From: Chitinophaga oryzae
GTDB taxonomy: Bacteria > Bacteroidota > Bacteroidia > Chitinophagales > Chitinophagaceae
Direction: 5' to 3'
NCBI RefSeq assembly: GCF_012516375.2
Contig: NZ_CP051204.2
Coordinates: forward strand, 186,001-250,000
Length of the DNA stretch: 64,000 nucleotides
Part shown: piece by piece, positions 57,255-64,000 of the stretch
Numbering within the stretch: the first letter of the stretch is position 1
How the letters are laid out: each line of letters begins with the position of its first letter
Notes under the pieces: generated by a model
The model's database searches: none
The model's input: the letters and a program-made list of their open reading frames with translations, nothing else
What the model was told of the DNA's origin: nothing
Position numbers and translations under genes: made by a program

Positions 57255-57298
57255 CAAAAGTACCGGTACACCCATCCCGGCGGAATGATATGTATCAA
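57255..57298 (-). promoter_or_regulatory. FNR-type promoter of the 184-aa protein/ccoI unit
   Basis: Minus-strand TTGATACATATCAT (57298-57285) is one base off TTGAT-N4-ATCAA. A TACTTTTG box (57262-57255) follows. The dyad centre is 36.5 bases upstream of the first base of the box, i.e. about -42 from the predicted start near 57249. This is a class II activator geometry. Confidence 0.75.
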
Positions 57299-57339
57299 GG
57301 TGGAGTATGATATTTGTCAGTAGTGGGCCGGAGCGGCGG

Positions 57340-58050
57340 CTAGTCCTGGAGATTGGCGGTTTTTACGATCTGCTGGAGATCGAGGAGGCGTATTTTTTTA
57401 CCTTCCAGTTCTATCATACCGTCTTTTTTGAATTCGGAGAGCAGGCGGATGGCGGATTCGGTGGCGGTGCCTACGAGGTTGGCGATTTCTTCGCGGGAGA
57501 GGCGGACGCTCAGGGTATGGCCGTCGGCTTCCACGCCGTAGGTTTCTTTGATGAACAGCAGGGTTTCTGCCAGTCTTTCCCGTACGGGTTTCTGGGCTAG
57601 GTGGGTGATTTTCAGTTCCGCTTTCCGCAGTTCGCTGGAGAGGATGCGCATCATTTCGAAAGACAGGGAGGCATCTTTCTGGAGGATGCTCATAAACAGG
57701 TCTTTCGGTACGAAGCAGATGGAAGAGTCTTCGAGGGCAGTGGCGGTAGCGGTATAGCGTTCGTTGCTGAGCAGCGCTTTGTATCCCATGATATCGCCGG
57801 CTTTTACCAGGCGGATAATCTGTTCGCGGCCATCGTCGCCGCTGTGGGACAGCTTTATTTTACCGTCGTTGATACAGTAGACACCAAAGGGATATGCACC
57901 TTCATGGAAGATCACCTGGCCTTTTTTGTATACGGAGCATACTTTGGCCTGGTCAATCTGTTCCAGATTGCACTGTTCCGCCTTGCAGAAAATGGAGGAA
58001 AAACGGTCCCTGCAATGTTGGCAAGCAGGATTTTGAATTGTGCTACCCAT
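57340..58050 (-). CDS. Crp/Fnr-family transcriptional regulator (FNR-like)
   Basis: 236 residues from ATG 58050; a longer in-frame start adds 29 residues beyond the N-terminus and lacks a promoter fit. The N-terminus has four cysteines (NPACQHC at 10 and 13, FCKAEQC at 22 and 27), consistent with an oxygen-labile Fe-S cluster. The cNMP-like beta-roll follows (GQVIFHEGAYPFGVYCINDG), then the long dimer helix (FEMMRILSSELRKAELKI), and a helix-turn-helix (LSREEIANLVGTATESAIRL). The recognition helix keeps E and R of the FNR E-xx-S-R motif, with Ile at the Ser position. It should be the local low-oxygen activator. It lies head-to-tail next to the 184-aa unit. Confidence 0.92.
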   Translation of the reverse strand: MGSTIQNPACQHCRDRFSSIFCKAEQCNLEQIDQAKVCSVYKKGQVIFHEGAYPFGVYCINDGKIKLSHSGDDGREQIIRLVKAGDIMGYKALLSNERYTATATALEDSSICFVPKDLFMSILQKDASLSFEMMRILSSELRKAELKITHLAQKPVRERLAETLLFIKETYGVEADGHTLSVRLSREEIANLVGTATESAIRLLSEFKKDGMIELEGKKIRLLDLQQIVKTANLQD

Positions 58051-58103
58051 ATCAATCTGCAAAAGTACTAATTTACGGCTCCTTAACCAAAGCAAATGCT
58101 GTC

Positions 58104-58700
58104 GTGTCGTTAAATTATTATGTGATTTATAAACCATATGAGGTGCTGTCCCGGTTTACGCCGGAAGGGAATAAATCCTGCCTGGCAGATTACTTTAAAG
58201 TGCCCCGGGATGTGTACCCTGTGGGGCGGCTGGACTATGACAGCGAGGGGTTGTTGTTGCTCACGAATGACAAGTCGTTGAATAACAGGCTGCTGATGCC
58301 GCAATACGCACATGAAAGGGAATACTGGGTGCAGGTAGACGGGGCGGTGACCAATGCGGCCATACGGCAGCTGCAGGAAGGGGTGGATATCACGGTGGAC
58401 GGTAAGCAGTATCATACAAAACCCTGCCTGGCGGAAATTTTTCCGGAGGAGCCTTTTTTGCCGGAGCGCAACCCTCCTATCCGTTTCCGGAAGAACATCC
58501 CGGCGCCCTGGCTGCGGCTGGTGCTTCATGAGGGAAAAAACAGGCAGGTGCGTAAAATGACCGCGGCCACCGGCTTCCCTACGTTGAGGCTTGTCCGTTA
58601 CCGCATGGAAGAAATAACGATTGCAGGCATGCAGCCGGGCGACATGGTACAACTGAGCCGCAATACCGTTTATAAAAAACTCCGCCTGCTATCATCCTGA
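58104..58700 (+). CDS. rRNA large-subunit pseudouridine synthase (RluE/RsuA type)
   Basis: 198 residues from GTG 58104. No ATG is in frame ahead of the conserved start (YVIYKPYEVLSRF); GTG 58122 is an alternative. Catalytic Asp in PVGRLDYDSEGLLLLTND, HERE-type YAHEREYWVQVDG, KTKPC-like HTKPCLAEI and LHEGKNRQVRKMTAATGFPT. No N-terminal S4 domain, matching RluE (23S U2457). Divergent from the FNR-like gene across 53 bp. Confidence 0.92.
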   Translation: MSLNYYVIYKPYEVLSRFTPEGNKSCLADYFKVPRDVYPVGRLDYDSEGLLLLTNDKSLNNRLLMPQYAHEREYWVQVDGAVTNAAIRQLQEGVDITVDGKQYHTKPCLAEIFPEEPFLPERNPPIRFRKNIPAPWLRLVLHEGKNRQVRKMTAATGFPTLRLVRYRMEEITIAGMQPGDMVQLSRNTVYKKLRLLSS

Positions 58701-58810
58701 TGTGGATGGTTTTAAGTATTTTGATACTTAATTGCCGGATTCACTGTATAAATCTGTCAGTTGGCATCAAATAACCACCTGTCAACCTTAGCAAATCCAC
58801 AAATTTTAAC

Positions 58811-58818
58811 TAGGTTTG
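58811..58818 (+). promoter_or_regulatory. Promoter -7 box for yicC
   Basis: TAGGTTTG, matching TAnnTTTG, 19 bases ahead of ATG 58838, the same spacing as at nfu. Confidence 0.55.
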
Positions 58819-58837
58819 TTGCCTACAAATATCTATT

Positions 58838-59713
58838 ATGCTGAAATCAATGACTGGCTTCGGAAGGGCAGAAAGCGCGAGAGGCGAAACAAGTATCGTG
58901 GTAGAGATCAAATCGCTCAATGGAAAGCAATTTGAGGTGAACCTGAAAATATCGCCCCTGCTAAAACCCTACGAATTTGACATCCGTTCGCTGATGCAAC
59001 AAACCCTGCAACGCGGGACACTGGATGTCAGCATCAACATTCGTCAGAATGGTGCTACAAGGCCGGTTGTGATTAATACAGACCTGGCGAAATACTATTA
59101 CCAGTCTATTACAATGCTGGCCAACCAGCTCGAGCTGCCTCAGGGCGACCTGCTGAACGTGCTGATGAAACTGCCGGAAGTGGTTTCGCCTGCTACCGAA
59201 CAGCTGACCAGGGAAGAGTGGAAAGACGTGGAAGACACCCTGAAGGAAGCCCTTACGGATCTGGACCTGCATCGCCAGGACGAAGGCCAGATGCTGAAAG
59301 CAGACCTGCAACAACGAATAGATAACATTGAACAATACTCCGGCAAAGTCCGTGAACTGGACCCGCTCCGGAAAGACCGTATCCGTCAGCGCCTCGAAGG
59401 CCTGCTGGCCGAACATGTGGGAAAGGACAATGTAGACGGTAACAGGCTGGAACAGGAGCTGATCTTCTATCTGGAAAAACTGGACATCTCTGAAGAACTG
59501 TCCCGCCTGGAAAACCATCTCCGTTATTTCCGTGAGATCCTGAAAGACGAAGACCCTGCCAAAGGAAAGAAACTGGGCTTTGTGCTGCAGGAGATCGGCC
59601 GCGAAATCAATACCACCGGTTCCAAAGCCAACGACGCCGGTATCCAGCAGTGGGTAGTGCTGATGAAAGACGAACTGGAAAAAGCCAAAGAACAAGTATT
59701 AAACGTTTTATAG
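58838..59713 (+). CDS. yicC: YicC/YloC-family endoribonuclease-like protein
   Basis: 291 residues, the usual length. The N-terminus is diagnostic: MLKSMTGFGRAESARGETSI. Then SLNGKQFEVNLKISPLLKPY, RGTLDVSINIRQ, QRLEGLLAEHVGKDNVDGNR and the C-terminal GKKLGFVLQEIGREINTTGS KAND-type helix. YicC family members have been shown to cleave RNA; the target here is unknown. It is 15 bp ahead of gldH. Confidence 0.95.
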   Translation: MLKSMTGFGRAESARGETSIVVEIKSLNGKQFEVNLKISPLLKPYEFDIRSLMQQTLQRGTLDVSINIRQNGATRPVVINTDLAKYYYQSITMLANQLELPQGDLLNVLMKLPEVVSPATEQLTREEWKDVEDTLKEALTDLDLHRQDEGQMLKADLQQRIDNIEQYSGKVRELDPLRKDRIRQRLEGLLAEHVGKDNVDGNRLEQELIFYLEKLDISEELSRLENHLRYFREILKDEDPAKGKKLGFVLQEIGREINTTGSKANDAGIQQWVVLMKDELEKAKEQVLNVL

Positions 59714-59728
59714 CAAGGCGTATACCGT

Positions 59729-60217
59729 ATGAAAAGACTATTTGGGGTAACCGCAGGCTTATTTTTACTGGCTGCAGCCTGCAAGCCGATCAGGATGGAT
59801 GCCTACGAGAAAAACCGGGAGATTCCGGAACACGACTGGGCTTACGGCTATAAACCCTCTTTTGATGTGACCATCCAGCCGGAAGATACGGCTACCCTCT
59901 TTGATATTTATGTGAATGTCCGGCATACCGACGCCTACCCCTACAGCAATATGTGGCTGCTGATAGGCACCAGATACCCGGGCGACAGTATTCCCAAAGA
60001 ACAAAGGGTAGAACTGCCGCTGGCAGATATCAACGGCAAATGGCATGGCAACGGTATCGATGATATTTTTGAACACCGGGTACTCATCCAGCAAAAAGCC
60101 CTCTTCAACAAACCAGGCACCTATCAGTTTACATTCGAACAAAACATGCGGCAAAACCCGCTCCCCCATGTAATGAATATAGGTTTGCGGATAGAGAAAG
60201 CCGGCAAACGGCCATGA
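59729..60217 (+). CDS. gldH: Gliding motility lipoprotein GldH
   Basis: 162 residues. Signal peptide with lipobox (AAACK, lipid on Cys18). Matches GldH by CKPIRMDAYEKNREIPEHDW, FDVTIQPEDTATLFDIYVNV, RHTDAYPYSNMWLLIG and FTFEQNMRQNPLPHVMNIGL. GldH is a component needed for Bacteroidota gliding and the type IX secretion linked apparatus. It is 15 bp after yicC and its ATGA overlaps the start of the sensor kinase. Confidence 0.93.
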   Translation: MKRLFGVTAGLFLLAAACKPIRMDAYEKNREIPEHDWAYGYKPSFDVTIQPEDTATLFDIYVNVRHTDAYPYSNMWLLIGTRYPGDSIPKEQRVELPLADINGKWHGNGIDDIFEHRVLIQQKALFNKPGTYQFTFEQNMRQNPLPHVMNIGLRIEKAGKRP

Positions 60218-61233
60218 TGAGAAAATTTTTTAATAAAATGCAGGAAGGAAAGTCCGTTTCCTTCATTTACCTGCTCGTACTGGCTTATACGATCGTAGCC
60301 CTCATCTGGTGGGGCGTGCTGCTGTTCCGGCAAAGTGAACAGATCAGCCAGTTCGAGAAACAAAACCTTTCCCTCCGTATCGATAGCCTTGCCCAGCCGG
60401 TAGAACATCAGCTGGAATTCCAACGGATTGAAAAAGACGCTCATATGCGATCTTTTAAATATGTGGGGGAAGGCGCCATTTTTTTAGGGATCATACTGCT
60501 CGGCGCGCTCTTTGTATATAGAGCCGTCTGGAAATACATGAAGCTCAGCCGGCAACAGCAAAACTTTATGATGGCCGTGACGCATGAACTGAAATCACCC
60601 ATCGCTGTCGCCAAACTGAACCTGGAAACCATCCGCAGACACAAGCTGGATGAGGAAAAGCAGGCCAAGCTGATAGATAATACCATCCGGGAAACCAACC
60701 GGCTCGACCAGCTCTGTAACAACATTTTGCTGGCAGCACAGCTGGAAACCCACAACTATAAGCTGTTTAAGGAACCGCTCGACTTCTCCGCCCTGCTGGA
60801 AGCGAATATCCGGGAACTGCGTAACCGCATCGGGACACATGTCATAAATGCAGACATTCTGCCACATGTGTGGCTGGAGGGTGACAAGCTGATGTTACAG
60901 ATCATCCTCAGCAACCTCGTAGAGAATGCGGTAAAATATGCTCCCCGCAACTCCACGATCACCGTGCGCCTCTTTGAAGCCGGCCACCGACTGAAACTGC
61001 AGGTGTCCGACGAAGGCCCCGGGGTGCCCGATGAGGAAAAAGAACGCATCTTCATGAAATTCTACCGCCTTGGCAACGAAAACACCCGGAAAGCAAAGGG
61101 CTCAGGATTGGGATTGTTTCTCACCGCCAAAATCGTGGAACAACACGACGGCCTCATCTGGGTGAAAGACAATGAGCCTGCAGGCGCCTGCTTCGAGATA
61201 ATCTGGCAGCAATATTCCGTGCAAAGAGCGTAA
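60214..61233 (+). CDS. Two-component sensor histidine kinase
   Basis: 339 residues. Two membrane spans (residues about 14-36 and 90-108) enclose a short (about 50-residue) periplasmic loop. Then HisKA (FMMAVTHELKSPIAVAKLNL), N box (IILSNLVENAVKYA), G1 (VSDEGPGVPDEEKERIF) and G2 (AKGSGLGLFLTAKIV). Overlaps gldH by four bases (ATGA), so translation is coupled. Pairs with the regulator at 61296. Confidence 0.94.
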   Translation: MMRKFFNKMQEGKSVSFIYLLVLAYTIVALIWWGVLLFRQSEQISQFEKQNLSLRIDSLAQPVEHQLEFQRIEKDAHMRSFKYVGEGAIFLGIILLGALFVYRAVWKYMKLSRQQQNFMMAVTHELKSPIAVAKLNLETIRRHKLDEEKQAKLIDNTIRETNRLDQLCNNILLAAQLETHNYKLFKEPLDFSALLEANIRELRNRIGTHVINADILPHVWLEGDKLMLQIILSNLVENAVKYAPRNSTITVRLFEAGHRLKLQVSDEGPGVPDEEKERIFMKFYRLGNENTRKAKGSGLGLFLTAKIVEQHDGLIWVKDNEPAGACFEIIWQQYSVQRA

Positions 61234-61295
61234 ATTAGTTGACGGATTCATGCTTCGGCAAGTCCGTGATTTATAGTCACATCAAACGATAACAC

Positions 61296-62006
61296 ATGAA
61301 GGAAGCGACCAAAGCATCCATATTACTGGTGGAGGACGAAGAGAACCTCCAGGAAGCGCTTAAGCTCAACCTGGAACTGGAAGGATATGAGGTGACCGCC
61401 GTAGATAATGGTACCGCTGCCCTGAAAGCAGTAAAAAACGAATATTTCGATCTCATCATACTGGATATCATGCTGCCGGAAATGGACGGCATTGCTGTAT
61501 GCGAAAACATCCGCATCCAGAACAATGAAGTGCCCATCCTCTTCCTCAGCGCCAAAAACAGCAGCGCCGACCGTGTGCTGGGCCTCAAAAAAGGGGGTGA
61601 TGATTACATGACCAAGCCTTTCAATCTCGAAGAACTGCTGCTGCGCGTAGAAAAGCTGATCGTCAAAAACAAAAAAATACAGGATAAAGACAGCGTGCCC
61701 AATGTTTACCGCTTTGGCAACAATATGATCGATTTTGCCGCACAGGAATGCGTAGGCAAAGACGGGAAACATTATGAGCTGAGCAAGAAAGAAGCCATGC
61801 TGCTGAAACTGCTGATCGAAAACAAAGGCGAAGTCGTGACCCGTGAGAAAATACTGCAGGTAGTATGGGGATATAACGTATATCCCACCACGCGTACCAT
61901 CGACAACTTTATCCTCAACTTCCGCAAATATTTTGAGGAAGACAGCCGCAACTCCAAGTACTTCCACTCTGTAAGAGGCGTTGGGTACAAGTTTACCGAA
62001 GCCTAA
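61296..62006 (+). CDS. OmpR-family response regulator
   Basis: 236 residues. Receiver: acidic VEDEENLQEAL, phospho-Asp in LIILDIMLPEMDG, ILFLSAKNSS, and Lys in MTKPFNLEEL. A winged helix (about residues 138-236) has YELSKKEAMLLKLLIENKGE, VVTREKILQVVWGYNVYPTT and RTIDNFILNFRKYF...HSVRGVGYKFTEA. 62 bp after the kinase. Control of envelope or motility genes is an inference from position only. Confidence 0.95.
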   Translation: MKEATKASILLVEDEENLQEALKLNLELEGYEVTAVDNGTAALKAVKNEYFDLIILDIMLPEMDGIAVCENIRIQNNEVPILFLSAKNSSADRVLGLKKGGDDYMTKPFNLEELLLRVEKLIVKNKKIQDKDSVPNVYRFGNNMIDFAAQECVGKDGKHYELSKKEAMLLKLLIENKGEVVTREKILQVVWGYNVYPTTRTIDNFILNFRKYFEEDSRNSKYFHSVRGVGYKFTEA

Positions 62007-62015
62007 ACATGTCGA

Positions 62016-62078
62016 GATTTATTGATTTTGGGATTTATTGATTTACTACAAATCAAAAAATTCCAAAATCAAAAAATT
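62016..62078. repeat. Long intergenic hairpin, family A copy 6
   Basis: Arms of 29 bp at 62016-62044 and 62050-62078 with about four mismatches and a five-base loop. Modules are GATTTATTGATTTTGG on the left and AAATCAAAAAATTCC on the right. Starts ten bases after the regulator stop. Confidence 0.7.
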
Positions 62079-62227
62079 CCTGATTGGAAAACCACTTTTC
62101 CGCAATTTCTCCCCGCTTGCCTGTTAAAACCTGCCTCCGGATAATTACCGTTTCCCCAAAGAAGTGATTTGACCGATATTTATTGGACTGATCAGAAAGA
62201 CGTTCAACTTTCCTGTAAACCTTAGAC

Positions 62228-63040
62228 GTGGTACAACATTTCAATGAAATAGTTTTTGCTGCGGGATGGCCGTACTGGCTGTTTTTTTTGTTAAGTCTCC
62301 TTGCCATTGTAATATTTTTTATCCAACGGGAAAAAAACATAAAAAGAGCCTCAGCGAAAGAAATAACCATACAACACACCTTAATCAACCTGGAACTCCA
62401 TGCTTTCCAGGCACATATGGACCCGCATTTTATATTTAACAGCCTCAACGCTATCCATCACTACATCCTTACCACCAGTACGGACATGGCCTCCCTGTAT
62501 CTTACCCGCTTCGCCCGCCTGATGCGCCTTATGATCGGTAATTTCAACAAGGAATGGGTAACCCTGCAGGAAGACCTTGAAGCGCTGGAACTATACATAC
62601 AACTGGAACAGCTCCGGTTTGACCAGCAGTTTTCTTATCAGGTGCGCATTGTACAGGATGTCAACTCCCACAGTACCCTCATCCCTCCCCTCATTATCCA
62701 GCCCTATGTGCAGTACGTGATCTGGCACCGGTTGCTGATGCGACCGGAAAAAACCGGGGGCCGGCTGGTGATCCATATAGGAAAAGACCATAACCGGCTC
62801 TGTATTCAGCTGGAAGACAACGGTATCCAGGCCAGCGAACTGCTGGACGACACCGGGGAGCGACAGGCTACCGGGATAGACATTGCCGCGGAACGGCTGT
62901 ATATGATGAGTGAGAAATATCAGCTGAAAGCAGGCATCCAGGCGCAGCAGCTGTTTGATGAAGCCCACCGGCCCACCGGCAACCGCCTCACGATCAGCAT
63001 GGAACATATGCTGTCACGGCACATGCCGGTAGCGGTATAA
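62228..63040 (+). CDS. LytS-like sensor kinase with degenerate ATP site
   Basis: 270 residues from GTG 62228. One N-terminal membrane span (WPYWLFFLLSLLAIVIFFIQ), then the His_kinase phosphorylation box (QAHMDPHFIFNSLNAIHHYI). The ATPase part is altered: the N box normally reading ENAxxHG is QYVIWHRL here, and the glycine-rich lid is reduced (DDTGERQATGIDIAAERLYM). ATP binding may be weak or lost. No LytTR-type regulator is next to it. It could serve as a non-enzymatic signalling partner. Confidence 0.85.
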   Translation: MVQHFNEIVFAAGWPYWLFFLLSLLAIVIFFIQREKNIKRASAKEITIQHTLINLELHAFQAHMDPHFIFNSLNAIHHYILTTSTDMASLYLTRFARLMRLMIGNFNKEWVTLQEDLEALELYIQLEQLRFDQQFSYQVRIVQDVNSHSTLIPPLIIQPYVQYVIWHRLLMRPEKTGGRLVIHIGKDHNRLCIQLEDNGIQASELLDDTGERQATGIDIAAERLYMMSEKYQLKAGIQAQQLFDEAHRPTGNRLTISMEHMLSRHMPVAV

Positions 63041-63042
63041 AC

Positions 63043-63834
63043 CTACAGGCGCCTGATCCAGGCGCAGCTGATCCATCCGGTTTTACCATCGGCCAGCGAT
63101 ATTTTGCAGTAATCTTTGGTGGCGTCGGCGATGTGTACCTTCATACCTTCCTGCACTTCAAAAGCGTCTTTGCTGTTATCGTCCGGCGCTGTTTTTACCT
63201 TGATGTTGCTCTGTGTGATGATGCCCGTCTGGTGGTTGTTGGCCACCGCATAAGTATCTATCGCCATCAGCAGGTAAAGCGCAAACAGTGTTCCCAGTGC
63301 ATAGTTGCCCCAGCGGAGGAACTTATTTTTCCAGCCGGGCAGGAACGTGTTGAGCATAATACCGGCGATCGCCAGCCAGAAGAAGAGAATGCATCCCACC
63401 GCCCAGCCATTGGGCTTGTGCAGCTGTTGTAACTGCCGCCACCATTGCTGGAAGAAGACTAACGGCAACTCATCCACGAAACCGCTTACTTTTTGATTGG
63501 CGAGGGCCAGGTTGTGCCGGGCGGCTTCATCGCGCGGGGCCAGTTGCAGCGCCTTCTCGAAATTATACACCGCCTCCCCTGTTTTGCCGGCTTTGTAGTA
63601 TGCGTTGCCGGCATTGAAATACAATGCTTTTATGTTGTAGCCTTCATCTATCAGTTGCTGATAGGCTGCTGCTGCTTCGGTGAATTTACTTTGCTGATAA
63701 AGGCTGTTGGCCGCATCAAAACGTTGTTGCGGGAGCGCCTGCTGCGCCCTGATCGCGCTGCCGGCAAGCAGCAGGAAAGCCAGTAACAGGGCGGTTTTAA
63801 TATGTTTATGTCCGGGCATACTACCTTTTCTCAT
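63043..63834 (-). CDS. batE: BatE-like protein (TPR + SH3-type domain) of the aerotolerance operon
   Basis: 263 residues. A signal peptide (ending AIRAQ) is followed by TPR repeats (about residues 40-115: LYFNAGNAYYKAGKTGEAVY, NFEKALQLAPRDEAARHNLA), two membrane spans (about residues 149-200) and a C-terminal SH3-like domain (about 215-263: NIKVKTAPDDNSKDAF, GWISCAWIRRL). This is the standard BatE layout. Start ATG 63834 or the second ATG 63819 are both possible. Only two bases separate it from the upstream batD-like stop, so the pair is translationally coupled. Confidence 0.9.
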   Translation of the reverse strand: MRKGSMPGHKHIKTALLLAFLLLAGSAIRAQQALPQQRFDAANSLYQQSKFTEAAAAYQQLIDEGYNIKALYFNAGNAYYKAGKTGEAVYNFEKALQLAPRDEAARHNLALANQKVSGFVDELPLVFFQQWWRQLQQLHKPNGWAVGCILFFWLAIAGIMLNTFLPGWKNKFLRWGNYALGTLFALYLLMAIDTYAVANNHQTGIITQSNIKVKTAPDDNSKDAFEVQEGMKVHIADATKDYCKISLADGKTGWISCAWIRRL

Positions 63835-63836
63835 AA

Positions 63837-64000
63837 TTAATTTTTCAAAGCATCTTCCAGGTTGGTGATGATGGTCACCGCTTTGGAATAGGTGCCCTGC
63901 ATTTTATCGTCATTGTGGCCAGGTGCATACAAGGCCAGTTCGCAGTTGTCGATCAGTTCAAACAGGTCGCTGGTATTGGTGCCGTTGATATGGCGGGCGG
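63837..64000 (-). CDS. batD: C-terminal end of a BatD-like gene (cut by window edge)
   Basis: Minus-strand frame enters from the right edge and ends at TAA (63839-63837). Visible residues include TNTSDLFELIDNCELALYAP, then GHNDDKMQGTYSKAVTIITN and LEDALKN. The CELALYAP segment and position directly ahead of batE fit the end of BatD of the aerotolerance (Bat) operon. Only about 54 residues are seen, so the name rests mainly on context. Confidence 0.75.
   Translation of the reverse strand, partial: ARHINGTNTSDLFELIDNCELALYAPGHNDDKMQGTYSKAVTIITNLEDALKN

Noticed and set aside
1..64000. Search for tRNA, rRNA, CRISPR, insertion sequence or prophage
   Set aside because: No tRNA-like cloverleaf, no regularly spaced repeats with unique spacers, and no transposase, integrase or phage gene was found in any reading frame.

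Overview
The window looks like a stable, core-type chromosomal stretch from a member of the Bacteroidota, most likely a Chitinophaga-like Chitinophagaceae. The evidence is: a GldH gliding lipoprotein, two GLPGLI-type proteins, an outer-membrane beta-barrel/plug protein of the TonB-receptor type, MqnC of the futalosine menaquinone route, a fused CcoN-CcoO oxidase subunit, the BatD/BatE aerotolerance genes, and many promoters of the TAnnTTTG (-7) type. I saw no tRNA, rRNA, CRISPR array, phage or insertion sequence.

Layout. 1-1628 is the N-terminal part of glutamate synthase GltB, cut by the window edge. 1992-7678 holds a secreted unknown, a GHL10-type glycosidase-like protein, an MscS channel, methylglyoxal synthase and ferritin. 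7830-13521 holds an Nfu iron-sulfur scaffold, a GLPGLI-like/PNGase F-like fusion, a PnuC-NadR salvage pair, MtgA and a Sua5/YciO-type enzyme. 13845-18565 holds a C1 peptidase, an acetyltransferase and DNA polymerase I. 18663-28642 holds an ArsC-like protein, a glycosyltransferase, an arginase-fold protein with altered metal ligands, two LprI-like proteins, a methyltransferase, an M16 peptidase pair and two aspartyl proteases, one of them apparently frameshifted. 28774-34578 holds mqnC, a striking nested inverted repeat, a lipoprotein, an acetyltransferase, an amino acid permease and a Tat-exported isomerase-like protein. 34667-40829 holds an outer-membrane receptor plus GLPGLI protein, divergent from a two-component system, with a 10-bp-phased repeat array between them. 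40854-45697 holds pheS, a hydroxyacyl-CoA dehydrogenase, an epimerase and lpxD. 46159-58050 is a microaerobic respiration block. 58104-64000 holds a pseudouridine synthase, YicC, GldH with a two-component pair, a LytS-like kinase and BatE/BatD.

The respiration block is the best integrated system. A nine-gene operon on the minus strand runs cupin-ccoS-ccoNO-ccoQ-ccoP-ccoG-ccoH-SafE-hemN. Next to it, a second unit encodes an unknown 184-aa protein and the CcoI copper ATPase, and a Crp/Fnr regulator follows. Both units carry an FNR-like dyad whose centre lies exactly 36.5 bp upstream of the first base of a TAnnTTTG box, which places it near -41.5.

The other recurring theme is long intergenic hairpins. 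Six loci carry arms built from GATTTTTTGATTT modules and one carries 30-bp arms of AATTACG modules. Each lies within a few to about 20 bases of a stop codon (or at the edge of the adjacent gene). Arm sequence varies between loci but stays complementary within a locus.
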